Source: Bacteroides intestinalis (lineage in GTDB: Bacteria; Bacteroidota; Bacteroidia; Bacteroidales; Bacteroidaceae). Taken from it: DNA of 64,000 nt. The position numbers were made by a program, and so were the translations under genes. The stretch lies in assembly GCF_902364365.1 (NCBI RefSeq), contig NZ_CABJDN010000009.1, positions 62,001 through 126,000 on the forward strand, in the 5' to 3' direction. The notes beneath the pieces are model-generated. The model had not been told where the DNA came from, searched no databases, and saw nothing but the letters and a program-made list of their open reading frames with translations. The stretch's first letter is position 1, and each line of letters opens with the position of its first letter. Shown here piece by piece: positions 18,128 to 27,342 of the stretch.

Positions 18128-19687
18128 CTATTCCTCCTGAGGACCTATTTTTTCTATCTTTAACGCAACCTTCTCTATAATTTTACTGAGTTCTTCTTCC
18201 AGTGGAATGATATTGAAATCTTCCCAGAAATGTTCGTCATACCTAAACTCTTCATCTGCAAGTACAGTACGTGTAGGCAGTCTCTCAGCACGAGGAAAAC
18301 GGGTTACATTCTCTTTATCTACCAGACAAGTCACCATTTCAAACCAAGTATGCAAGGTCGGATTACTGAAGAAAACACGTTTTCTCTTCATCTTGAAATA
18401 TAAGTCACCACGAATATGATGGATATAGTAAGTACCATTCCACGGTTTATACGAAATGGTATATACCACCTTCTGTGTAGTCAGGTTCACCTTCTGCGCC
18501 TGCCGTACAACAAAGATCCGCGTAGCATCTTTGATGTACTTGGGCTGTATCTCAATGCGAGCCTGTACCAAAGCCCCATTCTCCGAATCAATATACAACG
18601 CTCCACAATAGAGAGGCCCCTTGACATCCGGCTTTTGCTCAAAATAAACCACATTGACACATCGGTCGTCAATAAAGGTTATGTCACCCGAAGTATATAC
18701 ATACTGATTATCTCTTGCATCAACCGACAGAAAATCCGGCAAGTCTTTAATAAAATCCAGTTGCAGACAAGCCTGAATACCGGCTCTCATCTTAGCTACC
18801 AGACTGTCCGTACTCTCCCGGTTATCAATCCGACTCATCTTTAATAGTTTTACCTGATCGGATGTATTAATCTCCTGCAAAGGAGCTTTATAAACCTTGA
18901 AAACCGCTTCTGTCAGACTTTGGAATTTGTTCTTCAACTGGACGCCTTCCCGATAGAAGGTAGTCAAATAAACGGGAGCCAACGAATAATTTTCTTTGCG
19001 TCGCTCCACCATTTCTCGCAATAACTTCCTGGGTTCTACCAACCGGATCAACACTTCTTGTAAAGGAACTATTTTGGGTTCCAGACTCAGTACATTATCC
19101 CGTCCAATCAGCGTAGCTGCTTCGATATTTTGTGCAACATACCCTAAATGGGAAAAAGAAAGATTGCCACTTTTCAGGGAGTCAGGCAGATGTAGCCTGA
19201 ACTCCCCATTCTTATTTGTAATATTACCTATTGAAGTGCCTTGAAGAATAACCGATGCATTTACAACGGGGTCTCCCGTTTCTTTATCGCGTAAAGTACC
19301 GATTATGGTGAAATAAGCCAGTAGTGGAGGTAGTTCTTCCGAAACTGCTTTCTTCCTCGCAATCTTCTCCACAGGAGGTAGAATTAGGATGTGATGTCCT
19401 ATCACCTTAAGTTCTAATGACCTATCGCCTATGATTTCATAAATAGCCTGCCGGACCGTACAGTTTTTCCTTTTTGTCTTTACCTCAATATCATTATTCA
19501 CCACCTTACTGTCATAAACGAAAAGGTAACCGGATTGCTCCGAAACTTTACCCAACAAGGAGTATACGGTTCCTTTCATTCCGGGCAGTCGGATCATACG
19601 TTCCAATACATCTCCCCCATCCGCTCTCATACTACAGGTTATGAAGAGCAGCCCTAAAAGGAGAATGAAGAAACGATGAAGTTTCAT
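18128..19687 (-). CDS. STN + CarboxypepD_reg protein without TonB barrel
   Basis: Secreted protein of 519 residues. Signal peptide at 1-22; STN-like domain at about 37-108 (YSLLGKVSEQSGYLFVYDSK … HHILILPP); CarboxypepD_reg-like domain at about 128-212 (GTLRDKETGDPVVNASV); then about 300 residues resembling the C-terminal two-thirds of the 419-residue protein at 21162-22421 (TTFYREGVQ, LYIDSENGALVQAR and a shared HFWEDFNII-like end). There is no plug or TonB-dependent barrel. It sits where FecA/SusC would be, directly after a sigma and a FecR gene, so it probably contacts FecR through its STN domain. What it senses is unknown. Confidence 0.85.
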   Translation of the reverse strand: MKLHRFFILLLGLLFITCSMRADGGDVLERMIRLPGMKGTVYSLLGKVSEQSGYLFVYDSKVVNNDIEVKTKRKNCTVRQAIYEIIGDRSLELKVIGHHILILPPVEKIARKKAVSEELPPLLAYFTIIGTLRDKETGDPVVNASVILQGTSIGNITNKNGEFRLHLPDSLKSGNLSFSHLGYVAQNIEAATLIGRDNVLSLEPKIVPLQEVLIRLVEPRKLLREMVERRKENYSLAPVYLTTFYREGVQLKNKFQSLTEAVFKVYKAPLQEINTSDQVKLLKMSRIDNRESTDSLVAKMRAGIQACLQLDFIKDLPDFLSVDARDNQYVYTSGDITFIDDRCVNVVYFEQKPDVKGPLYCGALYIDSENGALVQARIEIQPKYIKDATRIFVVRQAQKVNLTTQKVVYTISYKPWNGTYYIHHIRGDLYFKMKRKRVFFSNPTLHTWFEMVTCLVDKENVTRFPRAERLPTRTVLADEEFRYDEHFWEDFNIIPLEEELSKIIEKVALKIEKIGPQEE

Positions 19688-19706
19688 GATTTATATTGTT
19701 AAGTTA

Positions 19707-20564
19707 TCATTCGGATAAAATCAGTTTATCGCCTTCGCGTGAACATTTCAGGTTCAATGCCCAGCAAATGAGCTCTGCCACTGTTTCGGGGGAGTTGTTT
19801 TCAAATTCAATAGTCAGTTTCCGTTTATTCAAGACCGACGATGCCGCCTGTATCTGCAAAGTAGGAGCTTCAGCATTCACCACTCGCAGAATATCTTCCA
19901 GACATTCATCTTTAAAGCGTATATTCTTTGTATACTGTCTGAACTCATCGGAATCTCCTGTTTCACTCAATTGTAATTGTCGAGCCTGTAAGGTTACGGT
20001 TTCCCCAGCATTTACCAGCACACTCTGTCCTCCCTGCTTCAACGAGACCTTCACCCTGCCCCGCTGCACGGATAGCCGGAAAGAGTCATCCTCATGGCTG
20101 CGTACATTGAAAGCCGTACCCAGCACTTCTATCCGTACCTTTCCTGTCTCGATCAGAAAGCTTTGTTCATGATTCTTCGCTACATCAAAGAACGCTTCTC
20201 CCTGCAAATTCACTTCCCGCTTGTCCGTAGCAAAATGTTCGGGATACCGCAAGGTACTCTCTTGTGCCAGATATACCACAGAGCCATCTTCGAGCGTAGT
20301 AACCAGCATGGATGCTTCACGGTTTTCCTGCGTCACCAGATTAAGATTTTCCACCTCACCTCCCGGCACGAACCATAAAGCAGATGCCAGATAGACAAAA
20401 CCAGCAATTACGGCAGCCGCCAGTGTTCCCCATTTCAAAAGTAGTTTGCGACGCACTACCCGTCCCTGCCCTACCTCTACGAGCAGGCGGTCTTTATCCA
20501 AACGGGCATACAACCGTTCCCATGCCTCATCCGTCTTTGTCCTATTTTTATTCACTTCAGTCAT
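19707..20564 (-). CDS. FecR-family anti-sigma factor
   Basis: Membrane anti-sigma factor of 285 residues: short cytoplasmic part (1-42), membrane span at about 44-68 (LLLKWGTLAAAVIAGFVYLA), FecR domain (about 85-190, TTLEDGSVVYLAQESTLRYP, GEAFFDV) and a C-terminal DUF4974-like domain (about 215-285). Its ATG overlaps the sigma-factor stop by 4 bp (translational coupling), and it is followed 19 bp later by the STN protein gene. Confidence 0.93.
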   Translation of the reverse strand: MTEVNKNRTKTDEAWERLYARLDKDRLLVEVGQGRVVRRKLLLKWGTLAAAVIAGFVYLASALWFVPGGEVENLNLVTQENREASMLVTTLEDGSVVYLAQESTLRYPEHFATDKREVNLQGEAFFDVAKNHEQSFLIETGKVRIEVLGTAFNVRSHEDDSFRLSVQRGRVKVSLKQGGQSVLVNAGETVTLQARQLQLSETGDSDEFRQYTKNIRFKDECLEDILRVVNAEAPTLQIQAASSVLNKRKLTIEFENNSPETVAELICWALNLKCSREGDKLILSE

Positions 20565-21112
20565 TTCGTAAGAATATAATTATCTATTTCGTTTCGTAAG
20601 GTACGAAGCGCTTTCGTCATTTCAGCCTCTACTGTCTTAATGGACAGAGATAATGAAGAAGCAATCTCCGCATATTTCTTTCCTTCCATACGATGCATTT
20701 CGAATATCTGCAGCCTGCGTACCGGCAGTTTATCAAGAGTATGGCGAATCAGTCCCTGCAACTCTTCATATTCCAATTGCCTGTGGGGATCAGAATCCTG
20801 TTCCAAGACATTACCTGCCAATACATACTCGCGATACCGCTCTTTAACTTCCTTATGCTGGCAATATTGTAGAGCTTCATTGCGAACAGCTTTATACAGA
20901 TAGCTCTTTACAGACTGGAAAATCTGTAAATGCTCCCGGTCCTTCCAAAACACGTAGAACAGTTCCTCCACTATTTCCTCGGCAGCTTCCATCTCCCCCG
21001 TAATGCCTGCGGCATACCAGCAAAGAGGGGAATAGTAATGGCGGAAGATCTCCTCGAACGCCTTTATATCGCCCTCTTTTATTTTTGTCAGTATGAAGAG
21101 TTCATTCAGCAT
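20561..21112 (-). CDS. ECF RNA polymerase sigma factor
   Basis: FecI-like ECF sigma factor of 183 residues. Region 2 contains AFEEIFRHYYSPLCWYAAG and EEIVEELFYVFWKDRE; region 4 contains LDKLPVRRLQIFEMHRMEGKKYAEIA and SIKTVEAEMTKALRTLR. It overlaps the FecR gene by 4 bp. A -7-like TATATTTG at 21136-21143 (minus strand) lies 24 bp upstream, so it may be transcribed separately from the upstream 419-residue protein gene. Confidence 0.92.
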   Translation of the reverse strand: MLNELFILTKIKEGDIKAFEEIFRHYYSPLCWYAAGITGEMEAAEEIVEELFYVFWKDREHLQIFQSVKSYLYKAVRNEALQYCQHKEVKERYREYVLAGNVLEQDSDPHRQLEYEELQGLIRHTLDKLPVRRLQIFEMHRMEGKKYAEIASSLSLSIKTVEAEMTKALRTLRNEIDNYILTK

Positions 21113-21135
21113 ATCCGGGAATTATTGTTGATCTC

Positions 21136-21143
21136 CAAATATA
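21136..21143 (-). promoter_or_regulatory. -7 element upstream of the second FecI-like sigma gene
   Basis: Minus-strand TATATTTG fits TAnnTTTG and lies in the 49-bp gap before the sigma gene. No good -33 element is present. Confidence 0.35.
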
Positions 21144-21161
21144 AGAAAAACTATCTGAAAT

Positions 21162-22421
21162 CTAACGGGATTGTTTTTTCAATTTGCTCACTGCATGTTC
21201 CAGAGACTCTGTGGGTTCAATAATATTATATGCCTTCCAGAAGTCCTCGTTCCAATATACGTCTACCATATCATAGAACACCTGTTTTTCTTTAAAAGCC
21301 TTCTTGTATGGAATAGCTGCGAAATCATTCTTTCTATCCGTCACTACCATTTCGGAGAATACTGTATAGCCGGAAGAGAATAAACGCTTTTTCCAGTCGC
21401 ACTTGAAACGGATTTCATTCCGTATATAATTCAGATAGGTTTTTCCATTCTGCTCTTTATATGTCACCAGATAGGAGACTTCCTGTGGCCTGAATCGTAA
21501 CCCAAGGGGTTTCTTATGGAGAATCGCTTCTACCGCCTTCACTCTGTTCTGCATATCCAGAGAGAACTCTGCACGGGTGAATGCCAACTTCTCAAAATCG
21601 ATATAGAGCTTCCCATAGAACAAGGCATACATTAAACTGACTCTGGGACGGAAACTAACTACATATTGCATACGGTTATCCAGATTCACAGGTTCCTCAA
21701 TATGGAAATCATAGTAATTCAGATTTTCCGGACTCAGCAGTGCATCCCCATTCTTCACAACATCCAGATAAACTGAGAGAGTAGGTCCGCCCACTACTTT
21801 GACAGCCAGCGTATCACTTGTCTTTTGACTTAGCAAACGACGTCCCTTCTGTATCTGCACTTTGTCATTGGAGGGTTCACGGTCACTATATGCTGTTTTA
21901 GCAACATCTATCACAGCTTCCGATACACTGATATAACGGCGTCTTTTCTGCACTGTCTCCCGATAAAATGCGGTCAGTAAACTCTTATCGGGCGAGTAGT
22001 TCACCGGAATCTTCTTGATGGCTTCTTCCACAAGTGCACGGGCATTATTACCAAAGATTACAATCTCACTCAGCAGATTAGGAGCCGGCAGCATCCAAAT
22101 GGTAAGGTCAGATATATCTTTGTTATCTTTCAGGGAAACCTGGGAATTCAAGTATCCGATATGTGAAACTTCCAATCCCTGAATAGTCTCCGTATCCTTT
22201 ATCTTCAAAGAGAACACCCCATCTGCATTTGTAACGGTTCCGATGTTCGTACCGGGAACAGATACATTCACATTCTCCAGTTTTCTTTTATTATCCTTAT
22301 TTTTCACCATTCCCGTGATAGTGAAATAGCTCTCGGCCTCTTCCTGTGCCCACAAAGGTGAAATACCCAATAGCAAAAATGCCATCAACCACCCAACTGT
22401 AATTCCAACTAACTTTTTCAT
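21162..22421 (-). CDS. CarboxypepD_reg domain protein, paralogue flanking the sigma locus
   Basis: Secreted protein of 419 residues: signal peptide at 1-25 (LLLGISPLWAQ), CarboxypepD_reg-like domain at about 32-112 (GMVKNKDNKRKLENVNVSVPG), then about 300 residues related to the C-terminal part of the STN protein at 18128-19687 (LLTAFYRETVQ, LYIDFEKLAFTRAEF, EDFWKAYNII). Unlike that paralogue it has no STN domain. It lies 49 bp upstream of the sigma gene on the same strand, so the sigma/FecR pair is bracketed by two copies of this family. Molecular function is unknown. Confidence 0.82.
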   Translation of the reverse strand: MKKLVGITVGWLMAFLLLGISPLWAQEEAESYFTITGMVKNKDNKRKLENVNVSVPGTNIGTVTNADGVFSLKIKDTETIQGLEVSHIGYLNSQVSLKDNKDISDLTIWMLPAPNLLSEIVIFGNNARALVEEAIKKIPVNYSPDKSLLTAFYRETVQKRRRYISVSEAVIDVAKTAYSDREPSNDKVQIQKGRRLLSQKTSDTLAVKVVGGPTLSVYLDVVKNGDALLSPENLNYYDFHIEEPVNLDNRMQYVVSFRPRVSLMYALFYGKLYIDFEKLAFTRAEFSLDMQNRVKAVEAILHKKPLGLRFRPQEVSYLVTYKEQNGKTYLNYIRNEIRFKCDWKKRLFSSGYTVFSEMVVTDRKNDFAAIPYKKAFKEKQVFYDMVDVYWNEDFWKAYNIIEPTESLEHAVSKLKKQSR

Positions 22422-22686
22422 CTTCGTATGATTTTAAAGGTGAACAATTTTTTTTTTCTACTTATAAGATCGTCCAGCAAAGAAAAACCCTACAGATTTT
22501 GGAAGAAAAAAGTGAGGAAAATATTTCCAGCACAAAATATTTCTGACAGTATCACACGAGTCCGTTTTATTATAAAAGAATACAAAAAGAAGAAATAAGT
22601 GATTGCTAATATGAACTTTGATCCTCTACTATTGTTCACATGCGATCAATAAGTAAATTATTCACCTTACAAAACATTTAACAGCT

Positions 22687-23160
22687 ATGAGAACAGTTCA
22701 TCTGATAGTTATTCATTGTTCCGCAACAAAGGAGAATGAAACTTTTACGGAAATGGAGTTAGAAAAATCACATCGGCAACGTGGACTCAATGGTATTGGT
22801 TATCATTATTACATCCGAAGGGATGGAAATATTAAAAGCACACGTCCAGTCCGAAAACCCGGGGCTCACACCCGAGGGCACAATCTTGACAGCATTGCTA
22901 TATGTTACGAAGGTGGACTTAATCAACGTGGAGTTCCCAAAGATACACGCACGGAATGGCAAAAACACTCCATGATTGTTCTGATAAGGACGCTGCTCAC
23001 CGACTTTCCCATGTGCCATATTTGCGGGCACCGTGATTTACCCCAGATCCCAGATGATAATTCGCTGATAGAGCCGGAGTCATGGTTGGAAGAATGTCCC
23101 TGTTTTGATGCGGCGAGAGAGTATGGTTATTTGAGAGAAGGTGTACCAAGCACTCCCTGA
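22687..23160 (+). CDS. N-acetylmuramoyl-L-alanine amidase (T7-lysozyme type)
   Basis: Amidase_2/T7-lysozyme-like peptidoglycan amidase of 157 residues. Putative zinc ligands are the His in VIHCSAT (about residue 10), the His in CGHRDL (about 120) and the Cys in ECPCFDA; the conserved Tyr is in IGYHYYIRRDG. The lysine that usually precedes the zinc Cys is replaced by Glu (LEECPCF), as far as a hand alignment shows. No signal peptide is present. Such stand-alone amidases are common in Bacteroides and need not indicate a prophage; no other phage gene is nearby. Its 3' end forms part of a terminator hairpin. Confidence 0.9.
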   Translation: MRTVHLIVIHCSATKENETFTEMELEKSHRQRGLNGIGYHYYIRRDGNIKSTRPVRKPGAHTRGHNLDSIAICYEGGLNQRGVPKDTRTEWQKHSMIVLIRTLLTDFPMCHICGHRDLPQIPDDNSLIEPESWLEECPCFDAAREYGYLREGVPSTP

Positions 23161-23175
23161 TACACCTTCTTTTAT
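23146..23175. terminator. Terminator between amidase and GH31 genes
   Basis: AGAAGGTGTA (23146-23155) and TACACCTTCT (23161-23170) form a 10-bp stem with a 5-nt loop, followed by TTTAT. The left arm lies inside the amidase gene's last codons. Convergent genes on both sides suggest use in the plus direction at least. Confidence 0.65.
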
Positions 23176-23193
23176 CCTATCATTCGTTTCTTC

Positions 23194-26100
23194 TTAAAAC
23201 GTATGCACATTCAGCAACTTGTCCACTAGGTATCCATCTGTTGCTGTCAGTTTGAAGGTGACTTTCCGTTTGGCCTTAAGCTTAATGACAAACAGGTCGC
23301 TGTCACCTTCAAGCGACTCGTGTTCCCCGATGTTTACGAACGTGGGGTACAATGACTTGGTGCCGTTGGTATGAAGCCTGTCATTAGTCAGGTTTTCCAT
23401 TTTTTTCATACCTAATGGCTGTATACCTACAAATTCGTAGTCGGCAGGATCGTAAGCTAATGCAAAACTGAGGGCATTCACAAAACGCAGACCGGTGCCT
23501 TTCACCAATACCTCAACAAGTTCATCCTTGGCATAAGTTTGTTTCGATGTGCTGATGTCAAGCTTTCCTTCCACCTTCTCACCTCTTATGGCATCAGCAC
23601 CACCATCCAGTTGCGTAGCAACAACAGAGATATCGTAGGCATCTATCAGACCATTACGATTCAGGTCGCCATTGCTGATATATCCTTCAAAGTCGGCATC
23701 GCCACGCCTCAATCCTGTATAGTTAATGTAAGAAGTCAAATCGTTTTCATCAACCAACTTATCATTGTTGATGTCGCCGGGCAGGTAACTTTCCGTTTCA
23801 GGTACCCGGAAGACATAAATCTCTTGTCCCGAACCATAATTACCTACAGCCTCGGTAATACTCATCTTGATATAACGAACAGTAGGAGCTTCAGCGAAGG
23901 TGAATACTTTCACTTCATTATCACGCTTCCAGTCGAAGGTTCCTGCTTCAGTCCAGTTCTCCTTATCCATACTACAATAAACGGTACCCTTCAGCAACGT
24001 TCCGTTTCCTGCATTCTCACGAGGCAAGTAATGGAACTTTTCAACCTGATTGATAGACTTCAAGTCCATAACCAAGTCGAAGGGAACTGCTTTTTCATTG
24101 TACTTGGTATGCCATAACTCTCCTTCTTCAAAATCGAACAGACGGCGAAGCGAACGGCCCTGGTTGTCAGCAGTAGTCTCACCCACAATGCCATGTATGG
24201 CAAACTCCAACGGATCTTTTTGGGTGGTAGCACTGAATGTTGACCAATCGGAATATCCATCTTTATTCACAGCACGTATCTTAAAGTCATAAGTAGTCTC
24301 CACATTCAGACCATCAAATAACAGTTCTGCGTCTTTGATAGTGCTATAGGTCGTACCATTAAGCTCTATTTCGTAATAGTCTGCATTTTGTACTGTATTC
24401 CAAGTAGGCTTCAGGGTGTAGGCAGCCGTATTTTCATCAGTTACCTGTGCCTTTGGAGCAACCAGCGAACCCGAGGTTACCAGATAGTTATTCGCCGGTT
24501 TAAATACAACCCCCTTTACCTTCAATAGTGTCGGAGCTACCGTAATATCGGAAGCAGCCAACTTGACGAGAAGCTGTGGATTCTTCGTGATAACTTCTTT
24601 CTCAAACTCACTGCCCTTGGTAGCAAACTTATTCAGACTGGGCTGGGCATCGTAGAAGTAAACATTTTCTTTCTGAAGATACTCATCCATACTGCTTGCT
24701 TCTGTAAGTTTAATCTTGTTCTTACCAATAGTTACCGAAATCTTCTTAGGCTTTTCAGTAACATTGATCCTGAACTCGGTAGCCTTTTCTTTTATAAAAC
24801 CATTAAAATCACCTTGAGCCGGATGAATAGTAACTATAGCCTCACCTTTAGCGTCGACATTAGATTCAATTAATGTACTTACCCCCTTACCCAAGCGGTA
24901 TTCTTCAGTCACTCCATCATCGTCATACTCAGTGAATGTGCTCTGCCCATAGGGGTAGAGTTCATATATACGCAGTTTTTTGTCTACTTCGCTGACATTA
25001 TTATTAGGGAGTGTCATAGGAATAATGGCTCCATTCTTCACAAATACAGGTAATTTCCAGAGTGGTGAAGCATAGTTATTAATAACACGTCCCCCCTGAT
25101 ATACTTCACCGGAGAAGTAATCGACCCATTCTCCTTCAGGGAGATAAATGCCATTACGAATATCATTGCCTTGCTCATCTGCCTTGGTAGCCTGGTAAAT
25201 AGGCGCCACCAAGAAATAGGGCCCATAAAGGAACTGATATTGCGTAGCCTTACCCAATGTGTAGGTATTGGGATATTGCAAAAACATAGCCCGTATCATA
25301 GGCAAACCGTTCACCGATTCTTTGGCAATACTGTAAGCATAAGGCATGATTTCTGATTTCAGCTTCAAATACCATCGATTGATAGAAGTGACCGGTTCGC
25401 CCAAAGCATGAGGATACTTTTCATTAGCTCCCCATCCGTCCATATTCAACTGCATGGGTGTAAAGGTTTTCCACTGGAAGTCTCTGGTATTGACTACCGA
25501 ATTCTTTCCTCCGAAGATACCGTCCATATCAGAACAGATATTAGGATTACCCGACAAACCTGAACCTATATAAGTAGGAATATGAAAACGAATATATTCC
25601 CAGACTCCTCCTGTCTGGTCGCCCGACCATATACCGGCATAACGCTGCGTACCCGCCCAACCATCAAGGGAAATAATAAAGGGACGGGCATCATTACCAT
25701 AGTAAGTCATAATCTGTGCTACGTCTGTAATACCATTCAATCCAAAGGAATATCCGGCACCTACCCAGGCAACATCGGTTTTCAGTACGCGCACGCCTGC
25801 ATCCCTCACTTCCTTTACAATGTCACGCTGCAACAAGGCACTGATACCTTCCTTTGGATGGAGATCGGACTGTGTCCATAAGCCGATTTCCACACCATTC
25901 TTACGAGCATAATCTGTCAGGTTCTTCAAGTTTTGAATGTTACCGTCCAGCGTTTCTGTCTGACCATAACCAGCTCCATAACCATCATTAGGCAACAGCC
26001 ACCCCAGCGGCATATCATGATTCTTGTATCGGTCTATTACAGCACGCGCCGAAAACTGATAATTATCTTTCTCTCCATTCAACGATTCTTTAATACCACT

Positions 26101-27048
26101 ATTATCTTTTTGACTTTCTTTGTAACGCTTCCCATCCTCAAACAGGATGCCATTTTCGTCCTCTTTCCAATAGTCACGATTATAGGCATTCAGGTGTCCT
26201 TGATAGAAACCGAATTTCGGCATCAGTACGGGGTTACCTGTCAACTGGTAATAATCGTTCAGCAAGGATATGGCACCATCATTAACCATAATGAAGATAT
26301 CAAGATAGTTTGTTTCGTGAAACAGTTTCACAATCCTCTTTTCTTCTCTGCCAAAATCGTAAACCCCTCTTTTAAAAGTGTACCACATCAGGCCGTAACC
26401 ATTTGTTGACCAATAATATGGATTGGGAGATGCTACTCCCCCATCTGTCCAGCTATTTTGGTTTTCAATAGAAATGGTCTTGCCTTTGTGTGAGAAACGG
26501 CCGTTTTGTACACCACCCCCATAAAAATATTCCTGAAGGTCTTCTTTCAGTTTCAAGGTAACTCTTTCTTTATCAAAAAGAACAGGCTCAGCCTCTTCCA
26601 GCACAGTAGCTCCAGTTTTGAGGTTTATGACTTTCATCAATGCGGTGCTCTTATCAAACTCTACTTTTATTTTTCCGCTGGTAATCGAGAAAAAGTCACC
26701 ATTATTTTTAATATCCAATTGAGATACACCTCTACGTGGTTGGTCCACGAGAATTTTAGCTTCAGGCTTTGCTTTCGGATCACGGAGCATCCCACCTGAA
26801 TTATCCTGGAACACTCTGAAAATATTTTCTCCATAAAAGTCGAGCGTCATACGCTGGTGATTGGAAAACAAGATGTCAACTGTAGTTGGATTGATTTTCA
26901 CAACATCAACAATTAAAGTTTCTTGTTGCGGTATTCCGGTGTAGTTTTCTTCTACTGCATACGCAGACAGATAAGGCAGCATAAAACATAGGAAGGAAGC
27001 AAATACCAATGCTGTCAACTTCCCAGAGTGATTGAGTGATTTCTTCAT
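23194..27048 (-). CDS. GH31 glycosidase, multi-module; candidate alpha-N-acetylgalactosaminidase
   Basis: Secreted enzyme of 1284 residues. Order: signal peptide (1-31); N-terminal mutarotase-like beta domain (about 45-270); GH31 barrel (about 275-590) with nucleophile D425 in VLKTDVAWVG and acid/base D477 in IWSGDQTGG; C-terminal beta domains with DUF5110-like sequence (about 600-770); FN3 (about 860-943); F5/8 type C/CBM32-like (about 948-1082); dockerin-like pair of EF-hand loops (DINNDKLVDENDL 1092-1104, DLNRNGLIDAYDI 1128-1140); cohesin-like beta domain (about 1160-1280). The catalytic motifs and the FN3/CBM32/dockerin tail resemble, from memory, GH31 subfamily 18 alpha-GalNAcases acting on mucin-type O-glycans. 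Family assignment is firm; substrate is a proposal. Confidence 0.9.
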   Translation of the reverse strand: MKKSLNHSGKLTALVFASFLCFMLPYLSAYAVEENYTGIPQQETLIVDVVKINPTTVDILFSNHQRMTLDFYGENIFRVFQDNSGGMLRDPKAKPEAKILVDQPRRGVSQLDIKNNGDFFSITSGKIKVEFDKSTALMKVINLKTGATVLEEAEPVLFDKERVTLKLKEDLQEYFYGGGVQNGRFSHKGKTISIENQNSWTDGGVASPNPYYWSTNGYGLMWYTFKRGVYDFGREEKRIVKLFHETNYLDIFIMVNDGAISLLNDYYQLTGNPVLMPKFGFYQGHLNAYNRDYWKEDENGILFEDGKRYKESQKDNSGIKESLNGEKDNYQFSARAVIDRYKNHDMPLGWLLPNDGYGAGYGQTETLDGNIQNLKNLTDYARKNGVEIGLWTQSDLHPKEGISALLQRDIVKEVRDAGVRVLKTDVAWVGAGYSFGLNGITDVAQIMTYYGNDARPFIISLDGWAGTQRYAGIWSGDQTGGVWEYIRFHIPTYIGSGLSGNPNICSDMDGIFGGKNSVVNTRDFQWKTFTPMQLNMDGWGANEKYPHALGEPVTSINRWYLKLKSEIMPYAYSIAKESVNGLPMIRAMFLQYPNTYTLGKATQYQFLYGPYFLVAPIYQATKADEQGNDIRNGIYLPEGEWVDYFSGEVYQGGRVINNYASPLWKLPVFVKNGAIIPMTLPNNNVSEVDKKLRIYELYPYGQSTFTEYDDDGVTEEYRLGKGVSTLIESNVDAKGEAIVTIHPAQGDFNGFIKEKATEFRINVTEKPKKISVTIGKNKIKLTEASSMDEYLQKENVYFYDAQPSLNKFATKGSEFEKEVITKNPQLLVKLAASDITVAPTLLKVKGVVFKPANNYLVTSGSLVAPKAQVTDENTAAYTLKPTWNTVQNADYYEIELNGTTYSTIKDAELLFDGLNVETTYDFKIRAVNKDGYSDWSTFSATTQKDPLEFAIHGIVGETTADNQGRSLRRLFDFEEGELWHTKYNEKAVPFDLVMDLKSINQVEKFHYLPRENAGNGTLLKGTVYCSMDKENWTEAGTFDWKRDNEVKVFTFAEAPTVRYIKMSITEAVGNYGSGQEIYVFRVPETESYLPGDINNDKLVDENDLTSYINYTGLRRGDADFEGYISNGDLNRNGLIDAYDISVVATQLDGGADAIRGEKVEGKLDISTSKQTYAKDELVEVLVKGTGLRFVNALSFALAYDPADYEFVGIQPLGMKKMENLTNDRLHTNGTKSLYPTFVNIGEHESLEGDSDLFVIKLKAKRKVTFKLTATDGYLVDKLLNVHTF

Positions 27049-27150
27049 GTTTTTTCTTTATAAGGTTATGAATGTTTTTCAAGCTAAGAGTATTCGCTAT
27101 AAGTATGAAAAAGAGGATACTCAAAAAGTAATCTTTCCGAACGCACTTTG

Positions 27151-27182
27151 CAAAGATACTTAGTTTTTAAACCTATCCGAAA
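27151..27182 (-). promoter_or_regulatory. Probable promoter of the GH31 gene
   Basis: Minus strand TATCTTTG (27151-27158) is an exact -7 element. TTTC (27179-27182), 20 bp upstream, is one base from the -33 TTTG. The leader would be about 95 nt. Confidence 0.55.
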
Positions 27183-27275
27183 TTGTAGACCTAAAATATC
27201 GCGCATACTTTAAAAATAAAATAAAGACCAAACTCCAATAAAGAAATCACAACCCTTCAATCGCATATAGACAAA

Positions 27276-27310
27276 AAAAGAGTTGTAAGTAGTTAACCTA
27301 CAACTCTTTT
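27276..27310 (-). terminator. dnaK terminator
   Basis: AAAAGAGTTGTA (27276-27287) pairs perfectly with TACAACTCTTTT (27299-27310) around an 11-nt loop. The A/T-flanked 12-bp stem just after the dnaK stop gives a U-rich 3' end on the minus strand. Confidence 0.85.
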
Positions 27311-27342
27311 CTTATAATATATTATTCGTTTATCTACCGAAC

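Noticed and set aside
1278..22421. A polysaccharide utilisation locus joining the two FecR/sigma loci
   Set aside because: Potassium, anion and trpB2 genes lie between them and no glycosidase is linked to either; the GH31 gene has its own promoter.
22687..23160. Amidase as evidence for a prophage
   Set aside because: No holin, tail, capsid, integrase or attachment repeat nearby; stand-alone amidases of this kind are common in Bacteroides.
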